Shown: piece by piece, positions 5,872 to 11,041 of the stretch
How positions within the stretch are numbered: position 1 is the first letter of the stretch
Layout of the letters: every line of letters begins with the position of its first letter
DNA from: Planctomycetota bacterium
GTDB lineage: Bacteria; Planctomycetota; Phycisphaerae; WQYP01
Direction: 5' to 3'
Length of the DNA: 11,041 nt
Assembly: GCA_021826605.1 (NCBI GenBank)
Contig: JAKAZF010000037.1
Location: 1 to 11,041 of the forward strand
Notes under the pieces: generated by a model
Database searches by the model: none
What the model was told of the DNA's origin: nothing
The model's input: the letters and a program-made list of their open reading frames with translations, nothing else
Position numbers and translations under genes: made by a program

Positions 5872-6615
5872 ATGGCAAAAGAAGAAAAAGAAAAGAAAGT
5901 AAAATCTGCTCCAACTGCGGAGCAGATTGAGGCCGCCAAGGCCGCTAAAGCCGCCAAGAAAGCGGAAAAGGCCGGCGAAGGAAAAGAAGCGGTACAGGAT
6001 GTAGTTTCGTCCGGCAAAGCGCAGGCTTTTCCGGAAGGCTACAGCCCCCGCTTATTCAAACGGTACAACGAAGAAATTGCCCCGGCCTTGGCCAAAGAGC
6101 TGGGAATTAAAAATCGTATGGCCATCCCGCGGATCACCAAAGTTGTCATCAGTGCGGGATTGGGCAAGGCGATTACTGAAAAGCCCCGACTCGAAGCGGC
6201 GATTAAGGAACTAACCCAGATCGCCGGCCAGAAGGCGGTTGTCTGCCAGGCCCGTAAGAGCGTATCAAACTTTAAGTTGCGACAGGGTATGGAAATCGGG
6301 GCTAAAGTTACGCTGCGGGGCCAACGCATGTGGGAATTTATGGACCGGCTCATTACGCTGGCCATCCCACGGGTGAAGGATTTCCGTGGTTTGAGAACCA
6401 ACGCGTTCGACGGTCGTGGTAACTATAATCTGGGCCTGACCGAACAGACGGTATTTCCGGAAGTGCAAACGGACCGCATCACCTTTCATCAGGGCCTGGC
6501 AATCACCATTGTGACCACCGCCCGCGATGATAAAGCTGGTTTGGCTTTGTTGAAGTTCCTGGGTATGCCGTTCCAGCATGATCAGCCGGAGTCGAAAACG
6601 CGTAAAGCCGGCTGA
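5872..6615 (+). CDS. rplE: 50S ribosomal protein L5 (uL5) with N-terminal extension
   Basis: L5 carries 5S rRNA with L18 and contacts P-site tRNA. The conserved domain runs from about residue 58 (SPRLFKRYNEEIAPALAKE) through IPRITKVVISAGLGKA (86-101), GQKAVVCQARKSVSNFKLRQ (119-138), KVTLRGQRMWEFMDRLITLA (145-164), PRVKDFRGL and FDGRGNYNLG (179-188), to FPEVQTDRI. Ahead of it is about 55 residues of low-complexity Lys/Ala/Glu sequence (AAKAAKAAKKAEKAG at 21-35), so the protein is 247 residues against about 180 usually. ATG 5872 is preferred: AGAGG (5857-5861) is ten bases upstream, whereas an in-frame ATG at 5863 would be one base from it. No alternative start lies near the conserved domain with a good ribosome binding site. 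Confidence 0.96.
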   Translation: MAKEEKEKKVKSAPTAEQIEAAKAAKAAKKAEKAGEGKEAVQDVVSSGKAQAFPEGYSPRLFKRYNEEIAPALAKELGIKNRMAIPRITKVVISAGLGKAITEKPRLEAAIKELTQIAGQKAVVCQARKSVSNFKLRQGMEIGAKVTLRGQRMWEFMDRLITLAIPRVKDFRGLRTNAFDGRGNYNLGLTEQTVFPEVQTDRITFHQGLAITIVTTARDDKAGLALLKFLGMPFQHDQPESKTRKAG

Positions 6616-6641
6616 TCCGGTTTTATGCAGGATGAATCAGG

Positions 6642-6657
6642 CCGCCGATGTCGGCGG
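6642..6657 (+). promoter_or_regulatory. GC-rich stem-loop between rplE and rpsN
   Basis: CCGCCG (6642-6647) and CGGCGG (6652-6657) form a perfect six-pair all-GC stem around ATGT. It lies in the middle of a 90-base spacer. The bases after it (ATGTGAAGAATAAAC) hold no T-run. Confidence 0.4.
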
Positions 6658-6705
6658 ATGTGAAGAATAAACAGGTATTCAGAGTTTTTAAGTCAGGCGT
6701 AGAAT

Positions 6706-6975
6706 ATGGCAACAACAGCGTGGAAAAACCGGTTTAAAAAGCGACAGGCTTTGGTTGAGAAGTATGCCGAATTGCGGCGGAAGCTCAAAAAAGAGAAAAA
6801 TTACGTGGCCCTGGCGAAGCTGCCGCGTGATTCCAGTGCATCGCGTTTGGCGCGGCGCTGCGAATTGACGGGTCGGCGTCGTGGCTATTACCGGAAGTTC
6901 CGGGTGTCCCGTATTATGCTGCGGCAATTGGCGTCCGACGGCAAAATTCCGGGAATGAGAAAGAGTTCCTGGTAA
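6706..6975 (+). CDS. rpsN: 30S ribosomal protein S14 (uS14), zinc-free form
   Basis: An 89-residue S14 of the 30S head, between rplE and rpsH as usual. The C-terminal block is typical: [20 protein letters not shown] (39-58), [20 protein letters not shown] (60-79), IPGMRKSSW. Zinc-type S14 proteins (about 61 residues) have two CXXC motifs; this one has a single cysteine, Cys52, so it is the C-minus form that does not bind zinc. The N-terminal half is helical and Lys-rich ([20 protein letters not shown]). It is shorter than E. coli S14 (101) and the same size as the zinc-independent Bacillus paralogue. The ribosome binding site is weak (CAGG, about eight bases upstream). Confidence 0.95.
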   Translation: MATTAWKNRFKKRQALVEKYAELRRKLKKEKNYVALAKLPRDSSASRLARRCELTGRRRGYYRKFRVSRIMLRQLASDGKIPGMRKSSW

Positions 6976-7035
6976 GCTGAAATATTACGTTGAAGTGTTG
7001 GATTTGAACGGCGAAAGCAGAATCAAGAGGACATC

Positions 7036-7431
7036 ATGACCGATACGATTGCGGACATGCTCACACGGTTGCGAAATGGCGCTCATGCCAGGCATAAAAC
7101 GGTGGATGTAAAAAATTCACGTATCTGTGAGGGCATTGCTCGAGTACTTAAAGAAGAAGGTTTCATTGTCGATTACAGCATTCTCGACGATGGCACCAAG
7201 CAGGGCCTGATCCGATTGACTGTCAAGTACAATACCGACGGCCAATCGCTGATTCGCCATCTGCAGCGGGTCAGTAAACCCGGCTGCCGTGTATACCGCG
7301 GCGTGACGGAATTTCCGCGCGTCCTGGATTCAATGGGTATTGTGGTGCTTTCCACAAGCCGTGGAGTGCTAAGTGACCGTCAGGCCCGCCAGCAGAACAT
7401 TGGTGGCGAGCTTTTGGCGACAGTGTATTGA
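7036..7431 (+). CDS. rpsH: 30S ribosomal protein S8 (uS8)
   Basis: A 131-residue protein, normal for S8. S8 binds helix 21 of 16S rRNA and organises the central domain; in E. coli it also represses the spc operon by binding mRNA near the L5 start. The N-terminus TDTIADMLTRLRNGAHARHK (2-21) and the C-terminal signature STSRGVLSDRQARQQNIGGE (106-125) are diagnostic; the serines and Gly of STSRG are the rRNA-contacting core. AAGAGGA (7025-7031) lies four bases before ATG 7036. The gene ends with tandem TGATGA. I see no obvious helix 21 mimic upstream of rplE. Confidence 0.98.
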   Translation: MTDTIADMLTRLRNGAHARHKTVDVKNSRICEGIARVLKEEGFIVDYSILDDGTKQGLIRLTVKYNTDGQSLIRHLQRVSKPGCRVYRGVTEFPRVLDSMGIVVLSTSRGVLSDRQARQQNIGGELLATVY

Positions 7432-7447
7432 TGATTGCGGTAGCTGT

Positions 7448-7482
7448 GGCGGGATGTAAAGCCCTGGGCTGAAACATTCGCC
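7448..7482 (+). promoter_or_regulatory. Two-tier stem-loop between rpsH and rplF
   Basis: GGCGG (7448-7452) and ATGT (7454-7457) pair with ACAT (7474-7477) and TCGCC (7478-7482), with G7453 bulged: nine pairs including one G-T. Above a small internal loop (AA/GAA), AGCC (7460-7463) pairs with GGCT (7467-7470) around CTG. No T-run follows. With rplC-rplD this is the most structured spacer by eye. Confidence 0.4.
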
Positions 7483-7514
7483 GACAACAGCGTGCCGACA
7501 TTCGCGAGGTTAAA

Positions 7515-8069
7515 ATGAGCCGAATTGGAAAATTGCCTGTAACCGTACCGGCGAACGTGAAAATCGCCGTTCAGGGCCGGGATATCCGGGTGGAAGGTCC
7601 TAAAGGTAAGCTGGCGTTGCAGCATCATCCCAAGGTCACCGTAAAAATGGATGCCGGTAAAGTGCTGGTGCAGCGCGCGGATGATGAAAAAATCAGCCGC
7701 AGCGTGCATGGACTGACTCGCATGTTAATTGCCAATATGATCAAGGGTGTTTCGGACGGGTTTACCGCTGATCTGGAAATTCAGGGCGTTGGTTATAAAG
7801 CAGAGTTGCAGGGCAAGATCGTGGCCCTTTCGGTTGGGTACGCCAATCAGATCAAAATTGCCGTTCCGGATGGTGTGGCGGTTAAAATTGAGGGTCAGGG
7901 TACCCGCATCAACATTGCCGGTGCCGATAAACAGATGGTCGGGCAACTCGCAGCGGATATCCGCCGGGTGCGCAAGCCCGAGCCATATCTAGGCAAGGGC
8001 ATTCGCTATGTTGGCGAAGTGGTCAAACGCAAGGCGGGCAAACAGTTCGCCGGTGCAGGTGCCAAGTAA
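7515..8069 (+). CDS. rplF: 50S ribosomal protein L6 (uL6)
   Basis: A 184-residue protein, slightly longer than E. coli L6 (177). L6 lies near the sarcin-ricin loop and the GTPase-associated region. The duplicated fold is visible: first half MSRIGKLPVTVPANV with VEGPKGKLAL (26-35), second half IQGVGYKAELQGKIVALSVG (89-108). The signature RKPEPYLGKGIRYVGEVVKR (153-172) near the C-terminus is diagnostic. GAGGT (7506-7510) lies four bases before ATG. A short Ala/Gly tail ends the protein. Confidence 0.98.
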   Translation: MSRIGKLPVTVPANVKIAVQGRDIRVEGPKGKLALQHHPKVTVKMDAGKVLVQRADDEKISRSVHGLTRMLIANMIKGVSDGFTADLEIQGVGYKAELQGKIVALSVGYANQIKIAVPDGVAVKIEGQGTRINIAGADKQMVGQLAADIRRVRKPEPYLGKGIRYVGEVVKRKAGKQFAGAGAK

Positions 8070-8070
8070 T

Positions 8071-8085
8071 CGCTACAATGTGGCG
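8071..8085 (+). promoter_or_regulatory. Small hairpin just after rplF stop
   Basis: CGCTAC (8071-8076) pairs with GTGGCG (8080-8085), six pairs with one G-T around a three-base loop. It starts one base after the rplF stop codon. No T-run follows. Confidence 0.25.
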
Positions 8086-8134
8086 TTGCAGTGTCGGTAT
8101 GACAGGTATCGATTTTTGTTGAATGGAATTCAGG

Positions 8135-8148
8135 CGCGGCCGGCCGCG
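8135..8148 (+). repeat. 14-base perfect GC palindrome in rplF-rplR spacer
   Basis: CGCGGCCGGCCGCG is its own reverse complement and consists only of G and C. As RNA it could form a five- or six-pair stem around CCGG (a flanking G-T extends it). It ends 15 bases before the rplR ribosome binding site. It lies inside an in-frame upstream extension of rplR that I regard as untranslated. Confidence 0.5.
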
Positions 8149-8173
8149 TAAATTAAAACTTATAGGTGCAGTC

Positions 8174-8545
8174 ATGAGTTCAATCAGTGCCATTAAATTA
8201 AAACGCCAGGATCGCCGTAAGGCTCGGATTCGCGGTGTGGTTCGCGGAACCACCGTGCGCCCAAGGCTGTCGGTATTCCGCAGCTTGAAAAATATCTCGG
8301 TGCAGATCGTTGACGACACCACCGGAAGAACGCTGGTGTCCGCCAACACGCTGGAAAAAAACCTGCGCGGTACCACCGGCAGCGGCGGGAACGTGAAAGC
8401 GGCAGTCCTTATCGGCAAACAAATTGCCGAACGTGCCAAGGAAAAGGGTATCGACAAGGTCGCGTTTGACCGGGGCGGATATCGCTATCACGGCCGCGTA
8501 AAGGCTTTGGCGGATGCCGCCCGTGAAGGTGGCTTGCAGTTTTAA
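8174..8545 (+). CDS. rplR: 50S ribosomal protein L18 (uL18)
   Basis: A 123-residue protein that binds 5S rRNA and, with L5, forms the central protuberance. The basic N-terminus ([14 protein letters not shown], 8-21) and [20 protein letters not shown] (29-48) are typical, as are [32 protein letters not shown] (73-92) and the C-terminal [20 protein letters not shown] (98-117). ATG 8174 is chosen because AGGTG (8164-8168) is five bases upstream and the length then matches the family. An in-frame ATG at 8123 would add 17 non-conserved residues spanning a GC palindrome and has no ribosome binding site. Confidence 0.97.
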   Translation: MSSISAIKLKRQDRRKARIRGVVRGTTVRPRLSVFRSLKNISVQIVDDTTGRTLVSANTLEKNLRGTTGSGGNVKAAVLIGKQIAERAKEKGIDKVAFDRGGYRYHGRVKALADAAREGGLQF

Positions 8546-8596
8546 GGCTTCGCCCGTGTGGCGAGCCGGCGCTTGCGGAGATAGGAACTTCGCAAG
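8546..8596 (+). promoter_or_regulatory. Two consecutive stem-loops between rplR and rpsE
   Basis: The first stem begins immediately after the rplR stop: GGCT (8546-8549) plus CGCC (8551-8554), with T8550 bulged, pairs with GGCG (8560-8563) plus AGCC (8564-8567). The second is CTTGCGGA (8572-8579) with TTCGCAAG (8589-8596), eight pairs with one G-T and a nine-base loop. Neither is followed by a T-run. Together they fill the first half of a 104-base spacer; the second half holds no obvious structure. Confidence 0.45.
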
Positions 8597-8649
8597 GCAT
8601 GAATGTTGAGTTGTCAGGTTTAAGAAAACAGGTATAGACAGGTTCGATT

Positions 8650-9141
8650 ATGGCAGAACGCAATTTTGATGAAGATCGTGGCCTTGAGTCCAGTACAGTT
8701 GGCGTGTTCCGAAGCGCCAAGGTTGTCAAAGGCGGTAAGAATTTTTCTTTCGAGGCGCTGGTAGCCGCGGGAGACCGCAACGGCAGTCTCGGTTTGGGAT
8801 ATGCCAAGGCCAAGGAAGTGCCGGCGGCTGTGGAAAAAGCCACCAAAGATGCCCGCAAGCGGATGGTGCAAATTTCGCTTAATGGCGGAACGATTCCCCA
8901 TGAAGTTCTCGGTCGCTTTGGTGCCAGCCGCATTAAGCTTGTGCCGGCCCGCCCCGGAACGGGCGTGAAAGCCGGACGTTTTGTCCGCCCCTTATTGGAG
9001 CTTGTCGGTATTCGTGATGTGTTGACCAAGGCCTACGGTTCTACCAATAAAAAGAATCTTTGCCGCGCCACGCTGGTGGCGCTGGAATCGCTTCGCACCA
9101 AGGAAGTTATTGAGCAGAACCGCGGCGTTACCATCGGCTGA
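8650..9141 (+). CDS. rpsE: 30S ribosomal protein S5 (uS5)
   Basis: A 163-residue protein, close to E. coli S5 (167). S5 sits at the back of the 30S subunit, touching S4 and S8; it affects decoding accuracy and holds the spectinomycin loop. The loop reads KVVKGGKNFSFEALVAAGDR (24-43), with the Lys-Gly-Gly of the sensitive type. The C-terminal domain shows NGGTIPHEVLGRFGASRI (78-95), PARPGTGVKAGRFVRPLLEL (99-118) and GIRDVLTKAYGSTNKKNL (120-137). The usual IAGGA(M/V)R is KAGRFVR here, next to the S4 interface. The ribosome binding site is a modest CAGG (8639-8642), seven bases before ATG. No rpmD follows. Confidence 0.98.
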   Translation: MAERNFDEDRGLESSTVGVFRSAKVVKGGKNFSFEALVAAGDRNGSLGLGYAKAKEVPAAVEKATKDARKRMVQISLNGGTIPHEVLGRFGASRIKLVPARPGTGVKAGRFVRPLLELVGIRDVLTKAYGSTNKKNLCRATLVALESLRTKEVIEQNRGVTIG

Positions 9142-9160
9142 TGCCCGGTTGCTGATTTTA

Positions 9161-9186
9161 GCGGGTTGGTTTAAACCGATAGCCGC
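9161..9186 (+). promoter_or_regulatory. Stem-loop between rpsE and rplO
   Basis: GCGG (9161-9164) pairs with CCGC (9183-9186). Inside, TTGGT (9166-9170) pairs with ACCGA (9175-9179) around TTAA, with a one-by-three internal loop between the two helices. The centre is the palindrome GGTTTAAACC. The structure ends three bases before the rplO Shine-Dalgarno sequence. Confidence 0.35.
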
Positions 9187-9203
9187 AGCAGGAGATATTT
9201 AAG

Positions 9204-9731
9204 ATGATGATTCATGAAATTACCGCTTTGGCCGGCGCTCATAAGAAACGCAAGCGCATTGGCCGCGGCGAAAGCAGCGGACATGGCAAAACCTCCGGTC
9301 GCGGCACCAAGGGCAGCGGTGCCCGTGCGGGCGGTGGGCCGGCGTTCGGATCTGAAGGCGGAAATTTGCCGCTGTTTCGGCGCATTCCCAAGCGCGGCTT
9401 TAACAACAATTATTTCGCGCAGAAATTCAGCGTGGTCAATGTCCATGATTTGAACCGTTTCTTCCAGGACGGCCAAACTGTGGATTCCGCCGCCCTGATT
9501 TCAGCCCGGCTGATTCGTGATGAAAAATTACCTGTGAAGATACTCGGTGACGGCCAACTGTCGCGCAAGCTGCATGTGGTAGCCGGGAAATTCAGCAAGC
9601 AGGCGGAAAAGAAAATCACCGATGCCGGCGGCAGCACAAAAACTCTGGAACTTGACCGCAACAAGGACAAAGTGAATCCGAAAACCGGCCGCTTCCGTCC
9701 GCGCCACACCGAATCGGAAAAAAAGGCCTGA
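9204..9731 (+). CDS. rplO: 50S ribosomal protein L15 (uL15)
   Basis: A 175-residue protein against about 144 in E. coli. L15 is a late-assembly 50S protein with a long Gly/Arg-rich N-terminal arm that threads into 23S rRNA. That arm is clear: KKRKRIGRGESSGHGKTSGR (14-33), GTKGSGARAGGGPAF and EGGNLPLFRRIPKRGFNNN (51-69). The globular part follows with VNVHDLNRF and VKILGDGQLSRKLHVVAGKF (111-130). About 25 charged residues extend the C-terminus (LDRNKDKVNPKTGRFRPRH and on). AGGAG (9190-9194) lies nine bases before ATG 9204, so the second ATG (9207) is less likely. It follows rpsE after 62 bases; the L30 gene usual between them is absent. Confidence 0.97.
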   Translation: MMIHEITALAGAHKKRKRIGRGESSGHGKTSGRGTKGSGARAGGGPAFGSEGGNLPLFRRIPKRGFNNNYFAQKFSVVNVHDLNRFFQDGQTVDSAALISARLIRDEKLPVKILGDGQLSRKLHVVAGKFSKQAEKKITDAGGSTKTLELDRNKDKVNPKTGRFRPRHTESEKKA

Positions 9732-9779
9732 TTCCGTAAGGTGTGATTTTTCAGTCAGGCCGCCGGAGCACCAGGTGAT

Positions 9780-9809
9780 TTGGCGTATGGCGCGTCAGAT
9801 TGTTAAAAT
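9780..9809 (+). promoter_or_regulatory. Possible sigma70-type promoter upstream of secY
   Basis: TTGGCG (9780-9785) matches four of six bases of the -35 consensus and TAAAAT (9804-9809) five of six of the -10, with 18 bases between them. It lies in the 160-base rplO-secY spacer, the longest in the window, about 80 bases before the secY start. It would give secY a transcript separate from the ribosomal genes. Such matches occur by chance, so this is tentative. Confidence 0.25.
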
Positions 9810-9857
9810 ACATGGCTTGGCGGTGCGTGTCCGCAGTACGAAGTTTTTTAGGTTTCC

Positions 9858-9877
9858 ATGCCGGTGAGGGCATTTTT
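9858..9877 (+). promoter_or_regulatory. Weak terminator-like hairpin with T-run before secY
   Basis: ATGCC (9858-9862) pairs with GGCAT (9869-9873) around a six-base loop, and the T at the foot begins a run of five T (9873-9877). This is the only spacer hairpin in the window followed directly by T residues. Five pairs are few for an efficient terminator. It ends six bases before the GAGGT of secY, so attenuation or partial termination is possible but unproven. Confidence 0.25.
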
Positions 9878-9891
9878 GCAGCGAGGTAGTT

Positions 9892-11041
9892 TTGTTTCGG
9901 ACCATCCTGAACATTTTCAAAATACCCGAGTTGCGAACCAAGCTCCTGTTTACCATCGGGTTGTTGTGCGTCTACCGCATCGGATTTTATATTCCGCTTC
10001 CCGGGGTTGATACGCACGCCTTAAGTTCATTTGTCAGCAGTTCCAGCTCTTCTCCGCTGGGGCAGATCAGCAGTTATTTGAGCCTCTTTTCCGGCGGAAA
10101 TTTAGGACTAAGCACCATCTTTGGTCTGGGCATCATGCCCTATATCAGTGCCGCCATTATTTTTCAGTTGCTCGGAACGGTCATTCCTTCGCTCGAAAAG
10201 CTTCAGAAGGAAGGCGAGCCGGGTATGCGGAAAATCAATGAGTGGACCCGCTATGCTACGGTCGTACTGTGTCTCATTCAGTCATTTGTCTGGATGGGTT
10301 ATCTGACACACTCCTCGGCCGGCAGCCCGCACGGTTTTTTATACGCGGACACCTTTTATCATCATTACACGCTGTTCTGGATTTCGGGTCTGGTAGCTTT
10401 GACCGCCGGCAGTGTATTTTTAATGTGGCTGGGCGAGCAGATTGACGCTTACGGCATTGGTAATGGCGTATCGCTGATTATTATGGCTGGTATCGTTGCC
10501 CGAATGCCCGCGGCTATTCAGGATGTGTGGGATCAATCCTCTTTCCGCGTTTCCTCGGCTGGTTCGCATCCTTATGGTATCGGCACGGTGCTGTTTTTAA
10601 TCGCGGCATTTGTTGGTGTTTCCGCAGCGGCTATTACGCTGGAAATGGGGCAACGCCGGATCGGTATTCAACAGGCCAAACAAATGCGCGGTCGTCGCAT
10701 GTACGGCGGCATGAGCAATCAATACCTGCCTCTGCGGGTGAATCATGGCGGGGTCATGCCGATTATTTTCGCCAGTTCTTTGATTCTGATTCCCAACGTC
10801 CTGCTGGGATGGCTGGCTCCGCGGTTTGGACAATTCTACGCCTTTCAGGTGATGCAGGAGGCGCTGGAACCGGGCCACTACATTTACATTGTGCTCTATG
10901 TCATCATGATTTTCTTCTTTTCATATTTCTGGAACACTGTGCAGTTCCAGCCCAAAGAAATGGCCGATCAACTGCGGGATTACGGTAGCTTTATTCGTAA
11001 CCTGCGTCCCGGCCCGCGCACGGCTGAATATCTCGAACAGG
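9892..11041 (+). CDS. secY: Preprotein translocase subunit SecY, 5' part
   Basis: SecY is the channel of the SecYEG translocon in the inner membrane. The first 383 residues are present and the frame runs off the window end; roughly 60-80 residues are missing. Visible are TM1 (KLLFTIGLLCVYRIGFYIPL, 17-36), the plug/TM2 region ending GIMPYISAAIIFQLLGTVIP (80-99), LQKEGEPGMRKINEWTRYAT (104-123), WLGEQIDAYGIGNGVSLIIM (179-198), the cytosolic loop QRRIGIQQAKQMRGRRMYGG (254-273) and the loop before the final helices (FQPKEMADQLRDYGSFI). The start is TTG 9892: an in-frame TGA lies at 9865-9867, no ATG or GTG falls between them, and GAGGT (9883-9887) is four bases upstream. A run of six serines (49-54) sits before the plug. 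Confidence 0.97.
   Translation, partial: MFRTILNIFKIPELRTKLLFTIGLLCVYRIGFYIPLPGVDTHALSSFVSSSSSSPLGQISSYLSLFSGGNLGLSTIFGLGIMPYISAAIIFQLLGTVIPSLEKLQKEGEPGMRKINEWTRYATVVLCLIQSFVWMGYLTHSSAGSPHGFLYADTFYHHYTLFWISGLVALTAGSVFLMWLGEQIDAYGIGNGVSLIIMAGIVARMPAAIQDVWDQSSFRVSSAGSHPYGIGTVLFLIAAFVGVSAAAITLEMGQRRIGIQQAKQMRGRRMYGGMSNQYLPLRVNHGGVMPIIFASSLILIPNVLLGWLAPRFGQFYAFQVMQEALEPGHYIYIVLYVIMIFFFSYFWNTVQFQPKEMADQLRDYGSFIRNLRPGPRTAEYLEQ

Noticed and set aside
8123..8173. ATG 8123 as an extended rplR start
   Set aside because: No ribosome binding site, the added residues are encoded across a GC palindrome, and the length from ATG 8174 matches L18.
8581..8591. ATAGGAACTTC, identical to 11 bases of a yeast FRT half-site
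   Set aside because: Only one half-site is present, without spacer or inverted partner, and the bases are explained by the second hairpin after rplR. Coincidence.
9858..10010. Short + strand frame of about 50 codons starting at ATG 9858 and overlapping the secY start
   Set aside because: It has no clear ribosome binding site, and the sequence after the first codons is only secY read out of frame. A leader peptide role is possible but unsupported.
10527..10988. 153-codon + strand frame inside secY
   Set aside because: It is out of frame with the conserved SecY sequence, which is continuous through the region, so it is a shadow.
1..11041. Novel defence, mobile or biosynthetic system
   Set aside because: Every substantial stretch is accounted for by conserved ribosomal protein genes and secY in standard order; no foreign gene, repeat array or insertion is visible.

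Overview
The window is a continuous stretch of a bacterial S10-spc ribosomal protein cluster, entirely on the + strand: rplC (3' end), rplD, rplW, rplB, rpsS, rplV, rpsC, rplP, rpmC, rpsQ, rplN, rplX, rplE, rpsN, rpsH, rplF, rplR, rpsE, rplO and secY (5' part, cut by the window end). All 18 internal genes are full length with no frameshift. There is no tRNA, rRNA, mobile element or CRISPR array.

The organism is a bacterium of moderately GC-rich DNA (low-to-mid 50s percent, judged by eye). Several protein details point to the Planctomycetota, perhaps the Phycisphaerae side: GNAR in place of GRAR in the L4 loop, SHPLGGGEG in place of DHPHGGGEG in L2, a C-terminal extension on S17, a long Lys/Ala/Glu N-terminal extension on L5, no L30 gene (rpmD) between rpsE and rplO, and a zinc-free S14. 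This assignment is inference from remembered family patterns and was not tested by a search.

Layout: positions 1-5011 hold the S10-type block (L3 to S17), 5075-9731 the spc-type block (L14 to L15), and 9892 onward secY, the protein-conducting channel gene that normally closes this block. No promoter or terminator separates the S10 and spc parts, so one long transcript, or a few overlapping ones, is likely. A possible secondary promoter and a hairpin followed by five T lie in the 160-base gap before secY.

The products assemble around the peptidyl transferase centre and exit tunnel (L2, L3, L4, L22, L23, L24, L29, L15, L16), the 5S RNP (L5, L18) and the small-subunit head and decoding region (S3, S5, S8, S14, S17, S19). 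SecY is the channel that docks at the tunnel exit formed by L23, L24 and L29.

This is core genome, and I found no new system. The less ordinary signals are between and at the edges of the genes. Spacers are unusually long (27-160 bases, no overlaps). Almost every spacer longer than 60 bases holds a stem-loop of unrelated sequence. Several genes appear to use a right-shifted Shine-Dalgarno element (GGTGA or GTGA three bases before ATG). secY must start at TTG because an in-frame stop lies upstream with no other common start codon between. Several ribosomal proteins carry lineage-type extensions or substitutions.
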